Source of the DNA: Promerops cafer
Lineage: Eukaryota > Chordata > Aves > Passeriformes > Nectariniidae
NCBI GenBank assembly: GCA_013398275.1
Contig: VZSE01014414.1
Coordinates: 310,001 to 374,000 of the forward strand
Length of the DNA stretch: 64,000 nucleotides
Reading direction: 5' to 3'
Made by a program: the position numbers and the translations under genes. Below, piece by piece: positions 23,742 to 36,049 of the stretch; within the stretch, counting starts at the first letter, position 1, and each line of letters opens with the position of its first letter. Below the pieces are notes generated by a model that made no database searches, was not told the DNA's origin, and was given only the letters and a program-made list of their open reading frames with translations.

Positions 23742-24095
23742 TCAGGCTGCTCAGAGCCCTGTCCAGCCTGGCCTTGAACACTTCCAGGGATGGGGCACTC
23801 ACACCTTCTCTGAGCAACCCGTGTGAGTGTTTCACCACCATCATGGTAAAAATCTTCTACCTTATACCTAATTTAAATCAAATCTCCTTCAATGTAAAAC
23901 CATTATCCCTTGTCCTGTCACAACGTTCCCTGCTAAAAGGTCTGTCCCCACTTGTCTAAGGCCTCTGTGGGAACTGAAAGGTGCTCTAGGTCTCCCTGGA
24001 ACCTTTTCTTCTCCAGCCTTAGCAACCCCAGCTCTGTCCTCACAGAGAAGGTGTTCTATCACTCCAATCACCTTTGTGGCCTTCTCTGGCTCCAC
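23742..24095 (-). mobile_element. CR1 LINE fragment lacking its 3' terminus
   Basis: On the plus strand: 'gtccagcctggccttgaaca', 'ttccagggatggggcactca', 'accttctctgagcaaccc', 'taaatcaaatctccttcaat', 'ccttgtcctgtcacaacg' and 'cttttcttctccagcc'. Together these are the reverse complement of ~350 bp of CR1. The terminal ~70 bp with the octamer are not found at the left edge, so the 3' end has been lost. Confidence 0.93.
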
Positions 24096-24582
24096 TCCTA
24101 CATATCATCATAAAGAATCTTTGGATTACAATCCTAATTAAGGCATTAATGAGTTGAGCTTTGCCAGTTCCTGTTAAGAAAACAACCAAAGTGTGTTCTG
24201 TGAGAGATGAGAATCAGGAAGCAAAATGCTTGGTGCCCTTCCCTGTCTCTACCACCATCTCATTCCTCTGATGACATTCCTTGTGATTCATCACACAGAC
24301 ATTATTTCTCATCCAAATTGTTTCATGTTTTGATGAATTCAGGTAGGGGTCATGGATCCAGTTCAGTTCCTGTTCTTTTGGCTGTGCAGTTGTGGGTTTT
24401 GGCAAAATACAAAACAAAAGGTCTGGGAGTCTGGAAAAGCCCTGCTTTCTTTCATGTGAAAGCCATTTAGCACTGTCAGGGAGGGGGCCTTGAGGCAGGA
24501 GTCAGTACCCTGTACCTTGTTTTGAATCCCTGACATGTTCTGAAGAGTAAGAGACTTTAATAAAGAAATAAGCTTATGGATG
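24096..24582. other. Unique non-coding sequence
   Basis: Nothing is recognised before the microsatellite. Confidence 0.45.
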
Positions 24583-24672
24583 GGAATGGAATGGAATGGA
24601 ATGGAATGGAATGGAATGGAATAGAATAGAATAGAATAGAATAGAATAGAATAGAATAGAATAGAATAGAAT
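24583..24672 (+). repeat. Compound pentanucleotide microsatellite (GGAAT)n(AGAAT)n
   Basis: About seven GGAAT units (24583-24620) change into about ten AGAAT units (24621-24672). It abuts the 3' end of the minus-strand CR1 that follows, at the position where the ATTCTATG-type tail would lie. It was therefore probably seeded by that tail. Confidence 0.96.
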
Positions 24673-24806
24673 CGTTAAGTTTGGAAAAGCTCTCTAAGAT
24701 CATTGAGTTCAACCATTAATAGTGCCAGATCCATCAAATCCATGCACCTTTTGAATATCCCCAGGGATGCTGTCTCCACTGCTTCCCTGGACAGCCTGCT
24801 CCAGCG
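24671..24806 (-). mobile_element. CR1 LINE, 3'-end fragment (distinct subfamily)
   Basis: Plus-strand reading: 'cgttaagtttggaaaagctc', 'taagatcattgagttcaacc', 'atccccagggatgctgtctc' and 'cttccctggacagcctgctc'. This matches the reverse complement of the CR1 subfamily type that carries 'gttggaaaagacc...gatcatcaagtccaacc'. The 3' tail is represented by the adjoining pentanucleotide array. Confidence 0.9.
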
Positions 24807-25868
24807 CTGGTGGGTGCCTGAGCTTTACCTCCCACCTCTCTGCCATTGCACCTGGAGCTCCATCTCTTACTGGAATTGAGCACAGCAGTCACAGGGATGC
24901 TGAGTAAGGGTAACCCTGAGCCATTCCCATGCCCCGACATGCCCTGTATTTAATCCCTCTCACTGATTCCCTTATCCCAAACCTGATGCTTTTCCACGGG
25001 ATGCCAGCCTCCTTTCCGTGCCCTCAGGATGTGCTGAGTGCCCCCACTCTGCCCCGACCACCCACAGTTCAGTTCTTCCTGAAAGCAGTGTGGTTGCTTT
25101 CATCATGAACCACATGAAGGCTGCACTGACAGACAAGTCTGAATCTGCTTTTCCCCTCCAGATACAACTTCTGCCCCGAGAACAGAGCACATCCTGCAGG
25201 GAGCTGCCCCACTGCTCGGGTACATTAACTCCAGGCTCTCTCAGCTGATGCCAGCAGCAGTGAAGACTTCTGGGTAGGAAACTGCATCATCTCAGTTCAT
25301 TTCTCACACACTCTTCTGCAGTGTGAGGACAAGGGAAAGAAATCAGCTGGCTTAGCAAGTGGCTGCATCCTGGAGCAGGTCACAGCATTACCCCCGGTGT
25401 AAACTCGGTGCTGAGTGTTGTGCTCACAGGGGATGCTTTGTTACTCCTGCTCAGGGAAGTGATTGCAGCAGAATAAATGCAATGCCAAGATGACCCTGCT
25501 TTGCTCCAGCTCCCTTCCCTCCCATGCATAATGAAGAGAAGGTAAAGGGAAGGAAGAATATCCTTTGCTGTTGTGGTCTGGCAGAGAGGGCTCACCTGAG
25601 CAACTGCCAGCCAGCCATGGAATTTCATCTGAGCTTCCCAGATAAAATCTCCTGTTTCAGGGACTGTATTTACTCAGTGTGTTTAATGTGACAATGAAAA
25701 CTCCACACACCCCAACTTTTTAAATAATAATAAAAACCCCCTCAGCAATGAAAAATCTCACAGGCAGCCCAATAAGTGGAAAGTTAATAACTGTCAAAAC
25801 CAGAAGATAAAATTCTATCCAGTAAAGCAGAAAGGGGGCATTCCTATTTCTTACAAATGAAAGAACAC

Positions 25869-25869
<1 letters not shown>
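24807..25869. other. Unique non-coding sequence
   Basis: No repeat or gene is recognised. Confidence 0.45.

Positions 25870-25907
<38 letters not shown>
25870..25907 (+). repeat. Poly-A tract, 38 A
   Basis: The longest uninterrupted homopolymer in the window. No retrocopy body or target duplication is recognised next to it. Confidence 0.97.
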
Positions 25908-25910
<3 letters not shown>

Positions 25911-26396
25911 CTGCTGTTTTGAATCCACCTATAATGTTAAATATTGCCATTCAGGTTCTCCTTGCCCACCTTCCTTTGGGCAGAGTGCCTTCAAAGAGAG
26001 GAGCACTGCTTTGTGGATGCAGGATTTGGACCAATTTCAAGATGTTTTGTTTCAAGAGTGCCTTTGCACCCATGCAGGTGTCTGGCAGCTTTTTTTCAGT
26101 TAAGTGAGAAACCCTTGCTGAAGAGAAAGAGAGAAGGAAAGGAAGAGTAAAAAGGGAAAAGGGAAACAAAGGGGAAGAGACTGTTTTGGAGGTGTCTTCA
26201 TGGGGTTTTCCAGGCAGATGGGAACCTGAGGAGACATAGCTGAACTGAGCTGATGAGCTCCGTGGTGGCTGTGAAAGGTTGTACTTGGTGCAATCATGTC
26301 ACAGCTGCACAGCCTCAGATTTGGAGCTGAAGAAAAGGCAGAGTTGAGAGAACCTGTGAAAAAATACCAGAGCTGAATGAGGGGGTCCCATCATAA
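25908..26396. other. Unique non-coding sequence
   Basis: A purine-rich patch (GAGAAAGAGAGAAGGAAAGG near 26121-26140) is the only visible feature. Confidence 0.45.
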
Positions 26397-26595
26397 AATC
26401 ACAGAGTCACAGAGTGGTTTGGATTGGAAGGGACCTTAAAGACCATCCAGTTCCATCCCCACTGCCACAGACTGGGATGACACCCACTAGACCAGGTTTC
26501 TCACTCTGGACTTTAAAATCTCCAGGAATGGGGCATCCACAGCTTCTCTGGGCAACCTGTTCCCTCACAGTAAAGAGTTTCTTTCCTCTTCAGTA
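26397..26595 (-). mobile_element. CR1 LINE, 3'-end fragment with internal deletion
   Basis: Plus strand: 'aatcacagagtcacagagtgg', 'tttggattggaagggacctt', 'aaagaccatccagttccatc', 'atggggcatccacagcttct', 'ctgggcaacctgttccctca'. The usual 'agtgtctcaccacc' between 'gttcc' and 'ctcaca' is missing, indicating a small deletion. The doubled terminal octamer is present. Confidence 0.93.
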
Positions 26596-27320
26596 ATTCT
26601 TTGGTAAAGGATTATCCTTTACCATCAGCTCTGCCTTAAGTGTGGACAAGCCCAGAGACTCACTTTTCCTACAAAAGCATTAAGGCCAGGAATGAATGCC
26701 CAAATAATTTGTTCAGAAACTCCAGGCTGATGAGGCACAGAGAACTTTGGGACTCCTGGGGTGAGTTATCCAGCAGCAGTCTAAGGAGACAGGGAAGTGC
26801 TTCCCTAGTGAGGATGCTTCTCAGAAAACTGCAAAATAAGACCCAGAGTCATACTTCCCATGCACTCTGAATTACTGCTTGCAAGTAACAGTTCATGATC
26901 CTTCTGGGAGTCCCCTATTAAAAGCAAAGCATTTGAGGCTGGCTAACAAACTGATCACAGGCTGCATTATTGATTGTGCTATTAAGGTCTTCGTTTGAAC
27001 CATTAGCAGGGTTAATGAAGTGGTCGAACACTTCCCCCCAGCACAGCCATCACTGTGCTGCCTTCCAGCTCCACTCTCAGCATTCAGGCCAGCTCACATT
27101 GAACCCAAGAGGGACCAGGCTGCTGCCTGTTGTAGGAATAGGTTGGCTGCCCTGTAAAATAAGCCAATGGATGAGATATTAGCAGGGCACTAGCCATGGA
27201 AGAGTATAGGAAGGTTACTATGTACCAGTTCATTATACAATAATTTACTAATTAAGTTAGAGGCTGTAAGTGTGAGTGTATTTAACTCCACATCTTCCAG
27301 CCAGCTCAGGCAGCTGATTT
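26596..27320. other. Unique non-coding sequence
   Basis: Nothing is recognised. Confidence 0.45.
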
Positions 27321-27338
27321 GGGTTAGGGTTAGGGTTA
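27321..27338 (+). repeat. Interstitial telomere-like repeat, (GGGTTA)3
   Basis: Three perfect copies of the vertebrate telomeric hexamer. The tract is short and of the class usually explained by double-strand-break repair or chance rather than by chromosome fusion. Confidence 0.9.
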
Positions 27339-30239
27339 CATATTTTTCTTCCCTGCACTACCAGCCTCAACAGATAAGAACCATCAATCTCAGTTACACC
27401 AGGAAATCAAAACTCCCCTGGACGCCCATCCAAACAGCGAGATCAAACAGCAGGAACATCATCCCCAGGTTTTCAGTCTTTTATTGTCAGCTTTGCAATA
27501 TTTTTAAATCCTTCTCAGCACTGTAGGCAAACTGGAGGATGAGAACAAAATAAGTTATGCTGTCCTGGTCTGGAAGAGGGAATATTCCTCTTTCCCCAGT
27601 TTCCAGTGGTCCTTTCACTGCACCCACTCCCTTTGCTCAGGTCCCCTCTGTGTCCCCACAAGGTGACACAGACCCCACCAACAGGTAACTGCACCCCTGG
27701 GATGTCACAGGCAGGGCTTTGGGTCCAATTCCAGCAGCCTCCTGAATCCAAGAGCTGGCTCTGACTCTCCTTCTCCAGGGAAATGACCGTGAGACAACAC
27801 CAGAGTGAGAAATCAGCTCACGCTGGTTTGTGCTTCGCTGCCTTTTAACTTCTTCTATTTTTCTGTGAAGATCTTCAAGAACCACAATGTTTTTTACATG
27901 TAAGGAAGCCTTTTCCACATTGACTGGCAGACCAATGGTTAAAAAGAAAATACTGCATCTTCCTCACACCACTGTTACCTTTAGATTTTAAATGTTCCAT
28001 CCAAAAGTCATTCTGTATCATATGTTTAAAACATCTCAAAAGTAATTGAATTCACATTGCTTTGTAAAATTTCCACCAATTGCTCATTTATATATATCAC
28101 TTAGCCAACTGCAAATGCAATATCTCAGACAGTCCTTTTCCCATTTGCTTCCTCTGCATCCCAGTAGCTTTTCTTCCCCTGGATTTCCACTGCTGCCTCT
28201 GCTGTCCTCATTCCCTTCTCCACATGTGTTAGCTGCCCACAAGCTGACCCATTTCATAAACCATTTTATCTTCTGTGCCCACTGGGTATCTACCTCACTG
28301 GAGATCGTGGGAGCTGGGAGCCACCTTTATTAAAGCTATGTACACATCCCTATTTCGGGAAAAAATGCCTGGTACAAGGGGTCCTAATGCTGGTTGTACA
28401 TTTCTTGGTGGTCACAGTTCTTGGTTCCTGAGGATTTGGTGCATCATCCTCAAGAGAGCCCCTCAAGAGAACTAAGAGCCTCCATCACTCAACCCAATCC
28501 TACTTCACACAGCTGTCATGGTGAGAAAACACCCCTCATGCTTTGTATCAGTTTTTTCCCGTTCTGGATTGAAAATCCTGGTGAAAACCCAGTTCCAGGT
28601 TTGTATGGCTGGAGCTGTGGAGAAATTCAGCTTCAGTGATGGTGAATAGGCACTGATGATGAGGGAAACTGCTCCATCTCACTGCCACTGCAGCTGCAGG
28701 GACACAGAGACCTTGCAAAGAGCTATGAGCAAGTGAAGAAGGTGACTTGAGAGAAGCAAAATGTTTTAGAGGGATTTTTGCCACTCAGCAGAGTAAATGA
28801 AATATCAGGATTCATGTGGCTTTGAATGGAATGGGCATTGTGGAGAGGACATTGAATTAAAGGGTGGCAGCACTTAGGTCAAGTAATGTTTTTTTTTAAG
28901 AAGGAACCTAACGAATTGTCTTCCTGCTGACCAGTTCCTCATGCCTTTTGCCTTTTATTTCAATCCGTTTAAATTGCAAATAGCTTACTCCCAGAGGCTT
29001 TCTGCTGACAGTTCACCTGTTGGGGATCTGAGCTCCTGGGTCTCTCCGGGGTCTCCTCTCTGCTCTGCTCAGGGAAGGGGAAAGGCAGCTACATCCACTC
29101 ATATCTCCATAATTCCATTATGCTTTGTAGCTTCTTTGGCTGCCACTTCAACTGCTCCAAGGTCACTTCTGCAGTGAACAGAGAAACCTGGGGAAAGATC
29201 CAGACTCTCACCTTGGGGGGATTCAGTCCTGTTGTCCGAGCACAGGGGGAAACTGGGGGGGTTCTACTCAGCCCCCAACTTCCAGGAACCCCAAGGCTCC
29301 TGTAGCTCCAAAGTAGCACTTGCCAAAAATACAGGGGTTTCTCAAGCAGCATTTTGTCTGCAACAAGGCTCCTGTCTGCAGGCAGGTGGCTCAAATCTTT
29401 GTTGGATTATTGTAATTAGAGCAATCAGTGACTGCTTAAAATTGTCTTTATTTGAGGAGGCACAAGCCAGTGGGTTTACTCAACACTGGACCACGTAGCA
29501 CAGGATTTTGTCCTACTGCTGGAACTGATGCAGGTAGATAAATCTGCTCCCCTTGAGCTTTTCATCTGTCAATCAGCAGCATTTCAACAAAAAAAAATAT
29601 TTATTGTCTCTACTCCTAAAACTACATTTCTTCTCCAACAGCTTTTCTTGATATCTTCCCTTAATCACTCAGAAACGCTGTTCACACAAGGGAGAAAGAA
29701 TGGAATTTATTAGTTTGGCCAGGATTTTTGTCTAGCAGCCCAGACACAGCAGATTAACCAAAATTACCTCTGCACATCCCAAAATGCCAAAGACTGAAGT
29801 TGTCAGGGCAGTGGCTGCAGTGCAAGTGATCTGTGTCCTGCAGATTCTGTGCAATGCAACAGATGACCTTAATCCCCACTCTTGGAAAATGCAAACTGAG
29901 GCCATACAAGTGCATGGATTGTTCTCCTTGTCCAACTTGAGCTGACAATTCAAATGTTTTTCTGAGAAAGAATTCTTTGGGGGAATAAAAAGAAGTGTGA
30001 AATAAATTTAAGAGGTCGAATGGTTTCAGTTTTGGTTTTGAGCAGGTCAGAAACTCTTCACTTTAAGCAGTCGAATGTTAAACCTATTTTTTTTATTTAT
30101 ACCTGGGCAGTATCACCCTAGACAGGGATGTCATTGCCACAGATATTTTTCGTCAATTATAAGGTGTTAAAAGACAGGAGCAACTGAAGCACTATAAATC
30201 CCTCAAGGTAATAGGATATGAAAATCACCCTCCTGTCCC
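27339..30239. other. Unique non-coding sequence
   Basis: No repeat family, RNA gene or exon is recognised over ~2.9 kb. Overlapping frames on both strands at 27515-27918 and 29089-29498 contain no domain. Confidence 0.45.
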
Positions 30240-30310
30240 AGTTTCTTCTTGCACTGGAACTTACTGGGATGTTGTGGTTCTTACTGGTCTATACTGGTAC
30301 CATCGCTCCC
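30240..30310 (+). repeat. Degenerate ACTGG-word repeat
   Basis: Short recurring words (CTTACTGGGATG, CTTACTGGTC, TATACTGGTACC) resemble the ACTGGK-type tandem words seen in bird genomes. Only three copies are visible, so a chance origin is possible. Confidence 0.25.
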
Positions 30311-33300
30311 TTCCTTGCAGGTAAAATCTGTTGTTACCTGCTCAGGACCACAATATTTGTGATTTATTAACTCTGTTTGGAAACAGCTCTTCCACAGAGC
30401 ACAAATTCTCCTGGATTTATCAGTCAAAACAGAGGCTTCTGAGAGCAATTATTTTCCAGGGAGAATAGGCATGGATGGATGTACAGTGACAAAAGGGGTA
30501 GAAAGCTTTGAAAAAGCCAATTTTAAGGTGGAGTGTTTCTTTCTGTGGTTCAAAAGAGGAGTTGGATCCTAAAAGAGAAGGGATTATTCCTTGAGAGAGC
30601 ATCTGAGTTTTGCTATTCCAGCAAGATAGGAGTCAGTAGCTTAGCTCCAAGGAATTATATTTGCAGTCCAGCCTGTCTTTCTTTCCATCCTTTTCCTGTG
30701 TCTCTTTATAAAGTTCTAAGTACTTTTCAGTGAAGAAAGGAGAAACATGATTTTAAGATGAGTTGGGGTTGAGCCTTGAGGCAGAAACAATGCTCAGAAA
30801 CTATGTTTTAATGAATACAAAATATTACACCATGAAAATCAGTGGCTGTTGCTGCTGCTTTTTCTTTGAAGGTATGTTAATTTTTGTTGCTCTTAAATAC
30901 TCCTGTTGCCGGGAAACCGCCTCACACACTGTAATTGAAATTGGTTCTTCATATCCCATTTTGTTCCTGGCAGGTTTGAAGTGTTCTTAAAAGCTAAAAA
31001 CTCTGCTGAGGAAAGGCAAGGTGCAGCTGATGGCAGATCCGCTGGCATTTCTTTGGGCAAAAACACCTCATGAAAGGCGTTCAGAAAAATTAAAGCAATG
31101 GGGCAGGGTACACATTAAAACTGGCAGGGGGCTGTGGTGAATATACTGGGGGGTGATGGAGTGGGTGAGAAGATTGGGAAAGGTGAGAAGAATATTTAAT
31201 GGACTGTGGGAGTTAGAGGGTCTTTCTCACACAAATCCACCTTGGTCTGAATCACTCTGGCACTCAACGTTTCCCCACTCAGGGATCATAACTTTTGCTC
31301 CCAAACTTTTCAAGACTCTGGTACACAGACATTTTGCAAAGCTCTGACTGTGTAATTAGTTGTATTCTTCCTTTGCAAATCAACTTGGTCTTACTTATGT
31401 TTTAAAAGATATGTCACTTTTCTATCTTTTTTTTTTTCCCCCCAGTGACTTGTTTAGCACCTTCTGTTATCTTGCAGGATTTGTACAAGTAGCTGAGCAA
31501 TGTGGCTTCAGAGTAAAGATCAGCACACAGCTTAACTCTATTTTAAGATGCTTAATATGCACTCTTGTACCAAATCATTGTGTCTCTGAGATGAAAATAT
31601 ACTTGCTGTTCCTCTGACATAAATCCCTCTTTTATCTGCTTTGTTTGGCTCCTCAACAGGGTGAAACTTGGCCAGATCTGAGAACTGGGTCCACAGGGAG
31701 AAAGTTAAACAAGAAACACTTCAGTGTTATTAAAGACAAAGCTCTTGACTCTTCACCTCCTTGATTAATGCTGCTTATAACTGTGCCTTATGTGATGAAG
31801 AACAAGAAGCTCAGAGAAACAAAGGCTCTGCTGAAGTTTATGGACTGAATTGCAGCAATACACATCCCATTCCCTTTTTTATCCTGCTCTCCTCCAGCCT
31901 TGCCTCTCCCTTAGCCTGCAAGCTCCTCTGTGCACAGCTCTGTTGGGCTCAAGTGCTACTCACATCTTTCATCCTACATGAATAATACTACATCACAGCA
32001 ATAAAGCAGCTGTTGTGAGTTAATTCCAACCAAACTACAATCTACCCCCATGCAACAAGATGTCTGCACAATCACTCTGAGTAATAAGTCCTGGAAAATG
32101 CTGCACAATAATCTCAGTGCTTGATTAATTTTTATTTCATAACGAGCTGTTATTAATGGGCCAGATGCTGATAGGTTTGTTCATGGTGAGGACAGTGTGA
32201 CTGAGAGAGATGTGGCATTAAAAGAAAGGAAAGTAAGTGCAACTGAGCTAGCTCAAGGATATTTTAGTGCATCACTGCCAGAATAAAACAGCTAGTGAGT
32301 CAAACAAAACAAGATCAGCTTTTAGAAGCAAGTACAATGACTTGCTGCCTCGAAGAGATAGTGTTCCTCTTTTAGTTTCTTGTGTCATGCAGTAAAAGAA
32401 CAGTGAAAAGTTCCCAGAATATCTGCGCAGGGAGTTAACATTTCCAGGAAAAAAAAAAAAAAACACCACAAAAAAAGCAGCCTTTACAAAAGAGGTTTTC
32501 TTTCTTCCAGGCTCTTCAGACAAAGGCTGTGTTAGAGAAAAGAGCGAGGAAAAAGTCCAGGCGAACTCAGAAGAAAAACATCAAGTCTTTTCAGCAGGGA
32601 ATGAAAGCACAAAGGCAAGTCCGTGGCAAATGTCAATATTTACATGAGTCACAACAAAACTCCTGGCCAAGGGGTAGAGCAGGGAAGGGTGTTCAGAGGA
32701 GTGACCCTCTGGCCACCGTGCAGAAGCTTTCCTTTGGTGCTGCAGGGTGTGGGGTCAGCCCTCCGCAGCGACCGAGACAAGAGCCACGGATGTGGCAACA
32801 GCTCTGCAACGCTGGGCCAAAACCACCCACCTCTGAAAAGCCCCAGCCTCTGGCTGAATTGATTTGCACGGCCAGCAGCTCTCCTAAGAGGGCAAAGCAA
32901 GATGAATTGGGTGCAGGGTGTGAATACCAGAACGAGGGATAGGGTGGGGTTGGGGCGGGTTGCAGTTTTCATCGGAATGAGGGAACTGGGCAGTCGTTGC
33001 TGCCTCGTACAAATAGGAATGGGATCCTGGGAGGAGGGAACTCAGACTGCCCAGAATAACTAAATAAACCCATCCTATAATTAGCTAGTAAAGTGAAGCT
33101 CTCTAGATTTTACCCTAGAAAAGCCCAGGACCAGCTCAGGTCCTGCAGAACTGCATTGATCAAGACAGATGAAAGAGCCCCTCCTCAGTCATGCTTCAGA
33201 TATAATCAGCCTGACAAACCCAATCCATACTTTCTTCTGAAAATCATTAGTCATCATATTAAACCAGATTATGTGAACAAATTGCTTCCATCTTCATACT

Positions 33301-34490
33301 CTTCAAGGAAACCAGCGAGCAAGGAGCAGCTTTGGTTTGAGCAAATGGCTTCGCCAGAGCTAATAGCAAATTGTACTCACTAATTGAAATTCTAAATTAA
33401 CACCATGTAGCAGAATTTGGCTTAATTGCTTTAAAGAGAGTTTTCCAGGGTACAGTCTCCTCGTTTCAGTGTTGCACTGCCAAAGCTATTCTAACTGGTG
33501 AAGGTGGAGGAACAGGTTTAGGGAAGGCTCAGGTGTTCCCTCTGCCCACATTGATTTTCCCCGGTGTTTATGATAATCTCTCTCAGCTGTTGCAGAGCTG
33601 CTGTGTGCTCGGTCCCAGGAGGGTGTTCTTCCCTGAACACAGATGCAGATCTAACAGGGCCTGCTAATAACTTCATGCTTTGTAGATCCAGCCAGGATCA
33701 GACCCTGAGTGAGCTCTGAGCAGGTCAGGAATCACAGTGCTCTAATGAGCCCCACGCAGGCAAGAGGAGCAAGACACAGAAGGAAAAGGAAAAACCCCTC
33801 TTCCATTTTTACAAAATAATAGAGCTAAAAAAAGAGCTACTCTTCTAGATAATTGCTGAATCTTAATTTAGCGACAAAGCATGTATATGCAGTGACATTT
33901 GAATTGTTATCAGAATCAGAGGTGTCCAAGTGAGACTAAGAGATGCAGCTGGGATTAAGGGGAGGTGCTCACCCTCAGAGTGTTTCTGGAGGCCAGGAGG
34001 ATACCCCAGACCACCAGCTCAGACAACTGGATGCCATCACACATTTGCATAGGTTATCTTGAGAATTTACAATCAGAACTTGCACAGAAACATGTCCATG
34101 GAGACTCTGAGACTCAGGTGTGTTAACCTGCAGTGTAAGGCCTCCACTGACAGCTAAAGGAGATTAATCCCACCTCACTGAAACAAGCTCAACATCTCCA
34201 GGAACACGAGCAAGAAACACCATGAGCTGAGCTTGGCTTCATTCTTCAGAGACTCATCTGCAAGTCTGTGCTCCTCAGAGCAAAAATGACAGGTTCCAGT
34301 TTGAGTTTCACCTATGGAAGTTTTAGCATTCGATTAGGGAAAAATAGAAAAGGTTAAGTCCAAAGAGCAAATGATTGTATGAAATACATGTTTGTATTTC
34401 CACAGCTGAAACAGTTTAAAACCTCTGCTTCTACCAGCTCTACTTCTGTAGAGGTGGTTCCAGGGACATCTGCTCTGGCCCAAACAACTT
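30311..34490. other. Unique non-coding sequence
   Basis: About 4.2 kb without a recognised repeat family or gene. A pyrimidine tract ending CCCCCCAG at 31438-31445 resembles a splice acceptor but has no convincing donor partner. An A15 run lies at 32449-32463. A modestly GC-rich patch with scattered CpGs occupies about 32690-32880. The AT-rich stretch 33040-33480 (ATAATTAGCTAGTAAAG, TCACTAATTGAAATTC) has the texture of conserved non-coding DNA, at low confidence. Confidence 0.4.
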
Positions 34491-34507
34491 AAAAAAAAAA
34501 AAAAAAA
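34491..34507 (+). repeat. Poly-A tract, 17 A
   Basis: Uninterrupted A17 shortly upstream of a CR1 3'-end relic. Confidence 0.92.
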
Positions 34508-34587
34508 TCTTTAAATTCCATCTTAAAGAAAACATCCAAATGGAAAAAGGGGCCGTTTCCAAAGAACCACAGATGTAGATGTACCTG

Positions 34588-34647
34588 CCTTGGCAGGAAG
34601 GTTGGATTGGATGATCTCCTTCCAAGCCCAACCCCTCAGTGATGCTG
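34588..34647 (+). mobile_element. CR1 LINE, diverged 3'-end relic
   Basis: 'ccttggcaggaaggttggat', 'tggatgatctccttccaagc' and 'ccaacccctcagtgatgctg' match the last ~60 bp of a sense-strand CR1. The terminal octamers are mutated. It is short and old. Confidence 0.72.
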
Positions 34648-34679
34648 GGGGGTGACCTGTCTGTCCTTTTGGCCTAGCT

Positions 34680-35327
34680 ATGCCTGCAGACTTTGTGGCC
34701 ACTTCTAATCAGCATCTGCACAGCTTAAACCAGGTCAGAGTAAATCCCAGCTCCAGGATGGCAACTGAACCTGCTGTGGCTCTCCCACAGGCACACCTTT
34801 CAGCAGGACACCAGCAGCTCACACAAATCTCCTCTGCCTCACACACAAACCAGTTGCTGAACCTGGTGGTTTCCACAACTGAGCAGACACCACAGGACAG
34901 GCAGGAAGCACTGAGGGCACACCCCACACTGATCCTCTTCCCCATGGAGCTGCTGGGGCTGTTCCTTCTCTGTGTAGGGCACTCATTCCACCACCCAGCA
35001 CTCTGCACGGTTATTAGCTCCAAAGGCAGCACCTACATCCCCCTCACGGGTTTTTTAGCAATTGTACCCCAAGTGCCTGGCTTGGAGATGCTGCAGGAGC
35101 ATGACTTTATTTGGCACAAAGACACAGGTGAAGCTGTTACATGCCAGCTGTGGAATATGGTCTATTTTGAACTCAGCATGTTCTTATGGTATATCATCAG
35201 TTTTTCAGTATCTCAGAGAAACAGTCAGGATCTGCAAAAACCCCTGAAGAAGGGCTTTAAATGTTTTAAAAGTTACCCTGCATTATGGCAGGCCAGGAGA
35301 GGGACAGGAGTAGAAGATTTCATTTAG
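34680..35327 (+). other. Long open frame of unknown nature (215 codons)
   Basis: Among frames without an N or known repeat this is the longest in the window. It starts about 30 bp after a CR1 relic. The translation is Gln/Ser/Thr-rich for its first ~80 residues, then has one hydrophobic stretch (about residues 84-103, LILFPMELLGLFLLCVGHSF) and a basic end. I recognise no domain, and no splice sites or promoter frame it. A minus-strand frame of 107 codons overlaps it, which suggests locally low stop density rather than coding selection. Most likely a chance frame. Confidence 0.12.
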
Positions 35328-36049
35328 ATTAGTTTCCCTAGAGAACAGGCAGCCTCTGACCATGTTTCTATATGGTTCCTGACATAATACACTCTCTGAA
35401 TGCACATCCACAAACCTGCACACAGAGCAGACAGTCCCAGGTGAGAGTATAAGAGCCTGACATGCTGGTTTTGGTGCTGTGTCATGGGGTAGAAATGACC
35501 CCAGGAACGCATTATGGGTCTCAATTACATAAAACTACATCATGAAGTATTTTTCCTAGTCCACAGAGAGCAATGGACATTTCCCAGGCATGATTCTTCT
35601 GCACTAGTTCAGACCAATTTCTCCCCAGAAAGCCTTATTTCTCTCTTCTGACTATAAAGGTAGAAATGGAGAATTTTACCTCTTACATGTCTACATTTGG
35701 TCACAGGAATCCCATCAACTGTGGCAAAGACACCGTGTTCAGAATGCAATTAAATTTCCCAGAGACAAAGAAGTCATTTGACATTTTCTTCCAAAACCTG
35801 TCACAGTTATTACAGCCAAAGGTGAACATGTGTACCATGCTCAAGGTTCCCAGAGATGGTGCTGGACATTCTTTATGATTTATATGAAGGGTTGAAGGTG
35901 GCTGAAGAGCTCCTGGATACTACACATGGATCCAGCCAGAAGTCTTATTTCCAACAAGAAGAGGAAGGCAAAAAACCTCTGGAAATGAAAGACCTCTGGT
36001 TTTAAGTAGAGTGAGGCAGGTATTTGTCCTGCAAGAAGTACAATTACCT
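35328..36049. other. Unrecognised sequence upstream of a CR1 relic
   Basis: No motif is recognised with confidence. It lies where CR1 ORF1 would sit if the downstream element were full length, but I could not match it to ORF1. The 70-codon frame at 35666-35878 is unassigned. Confidence 0.35.

Noticed and set aside
31420..31515. Strong splice-acceptor-like pyrimidine tract ending CCCCCCAG
   Set aside because: The only donor nearby (GTAAAG) is weak and no open frame or second exon supports it.
31780..31830. Words resembling the MIR core (GATGAAGAACAAGAAGCTCAG)
   Set aside because: Isolated similarity without the flanking blocks.
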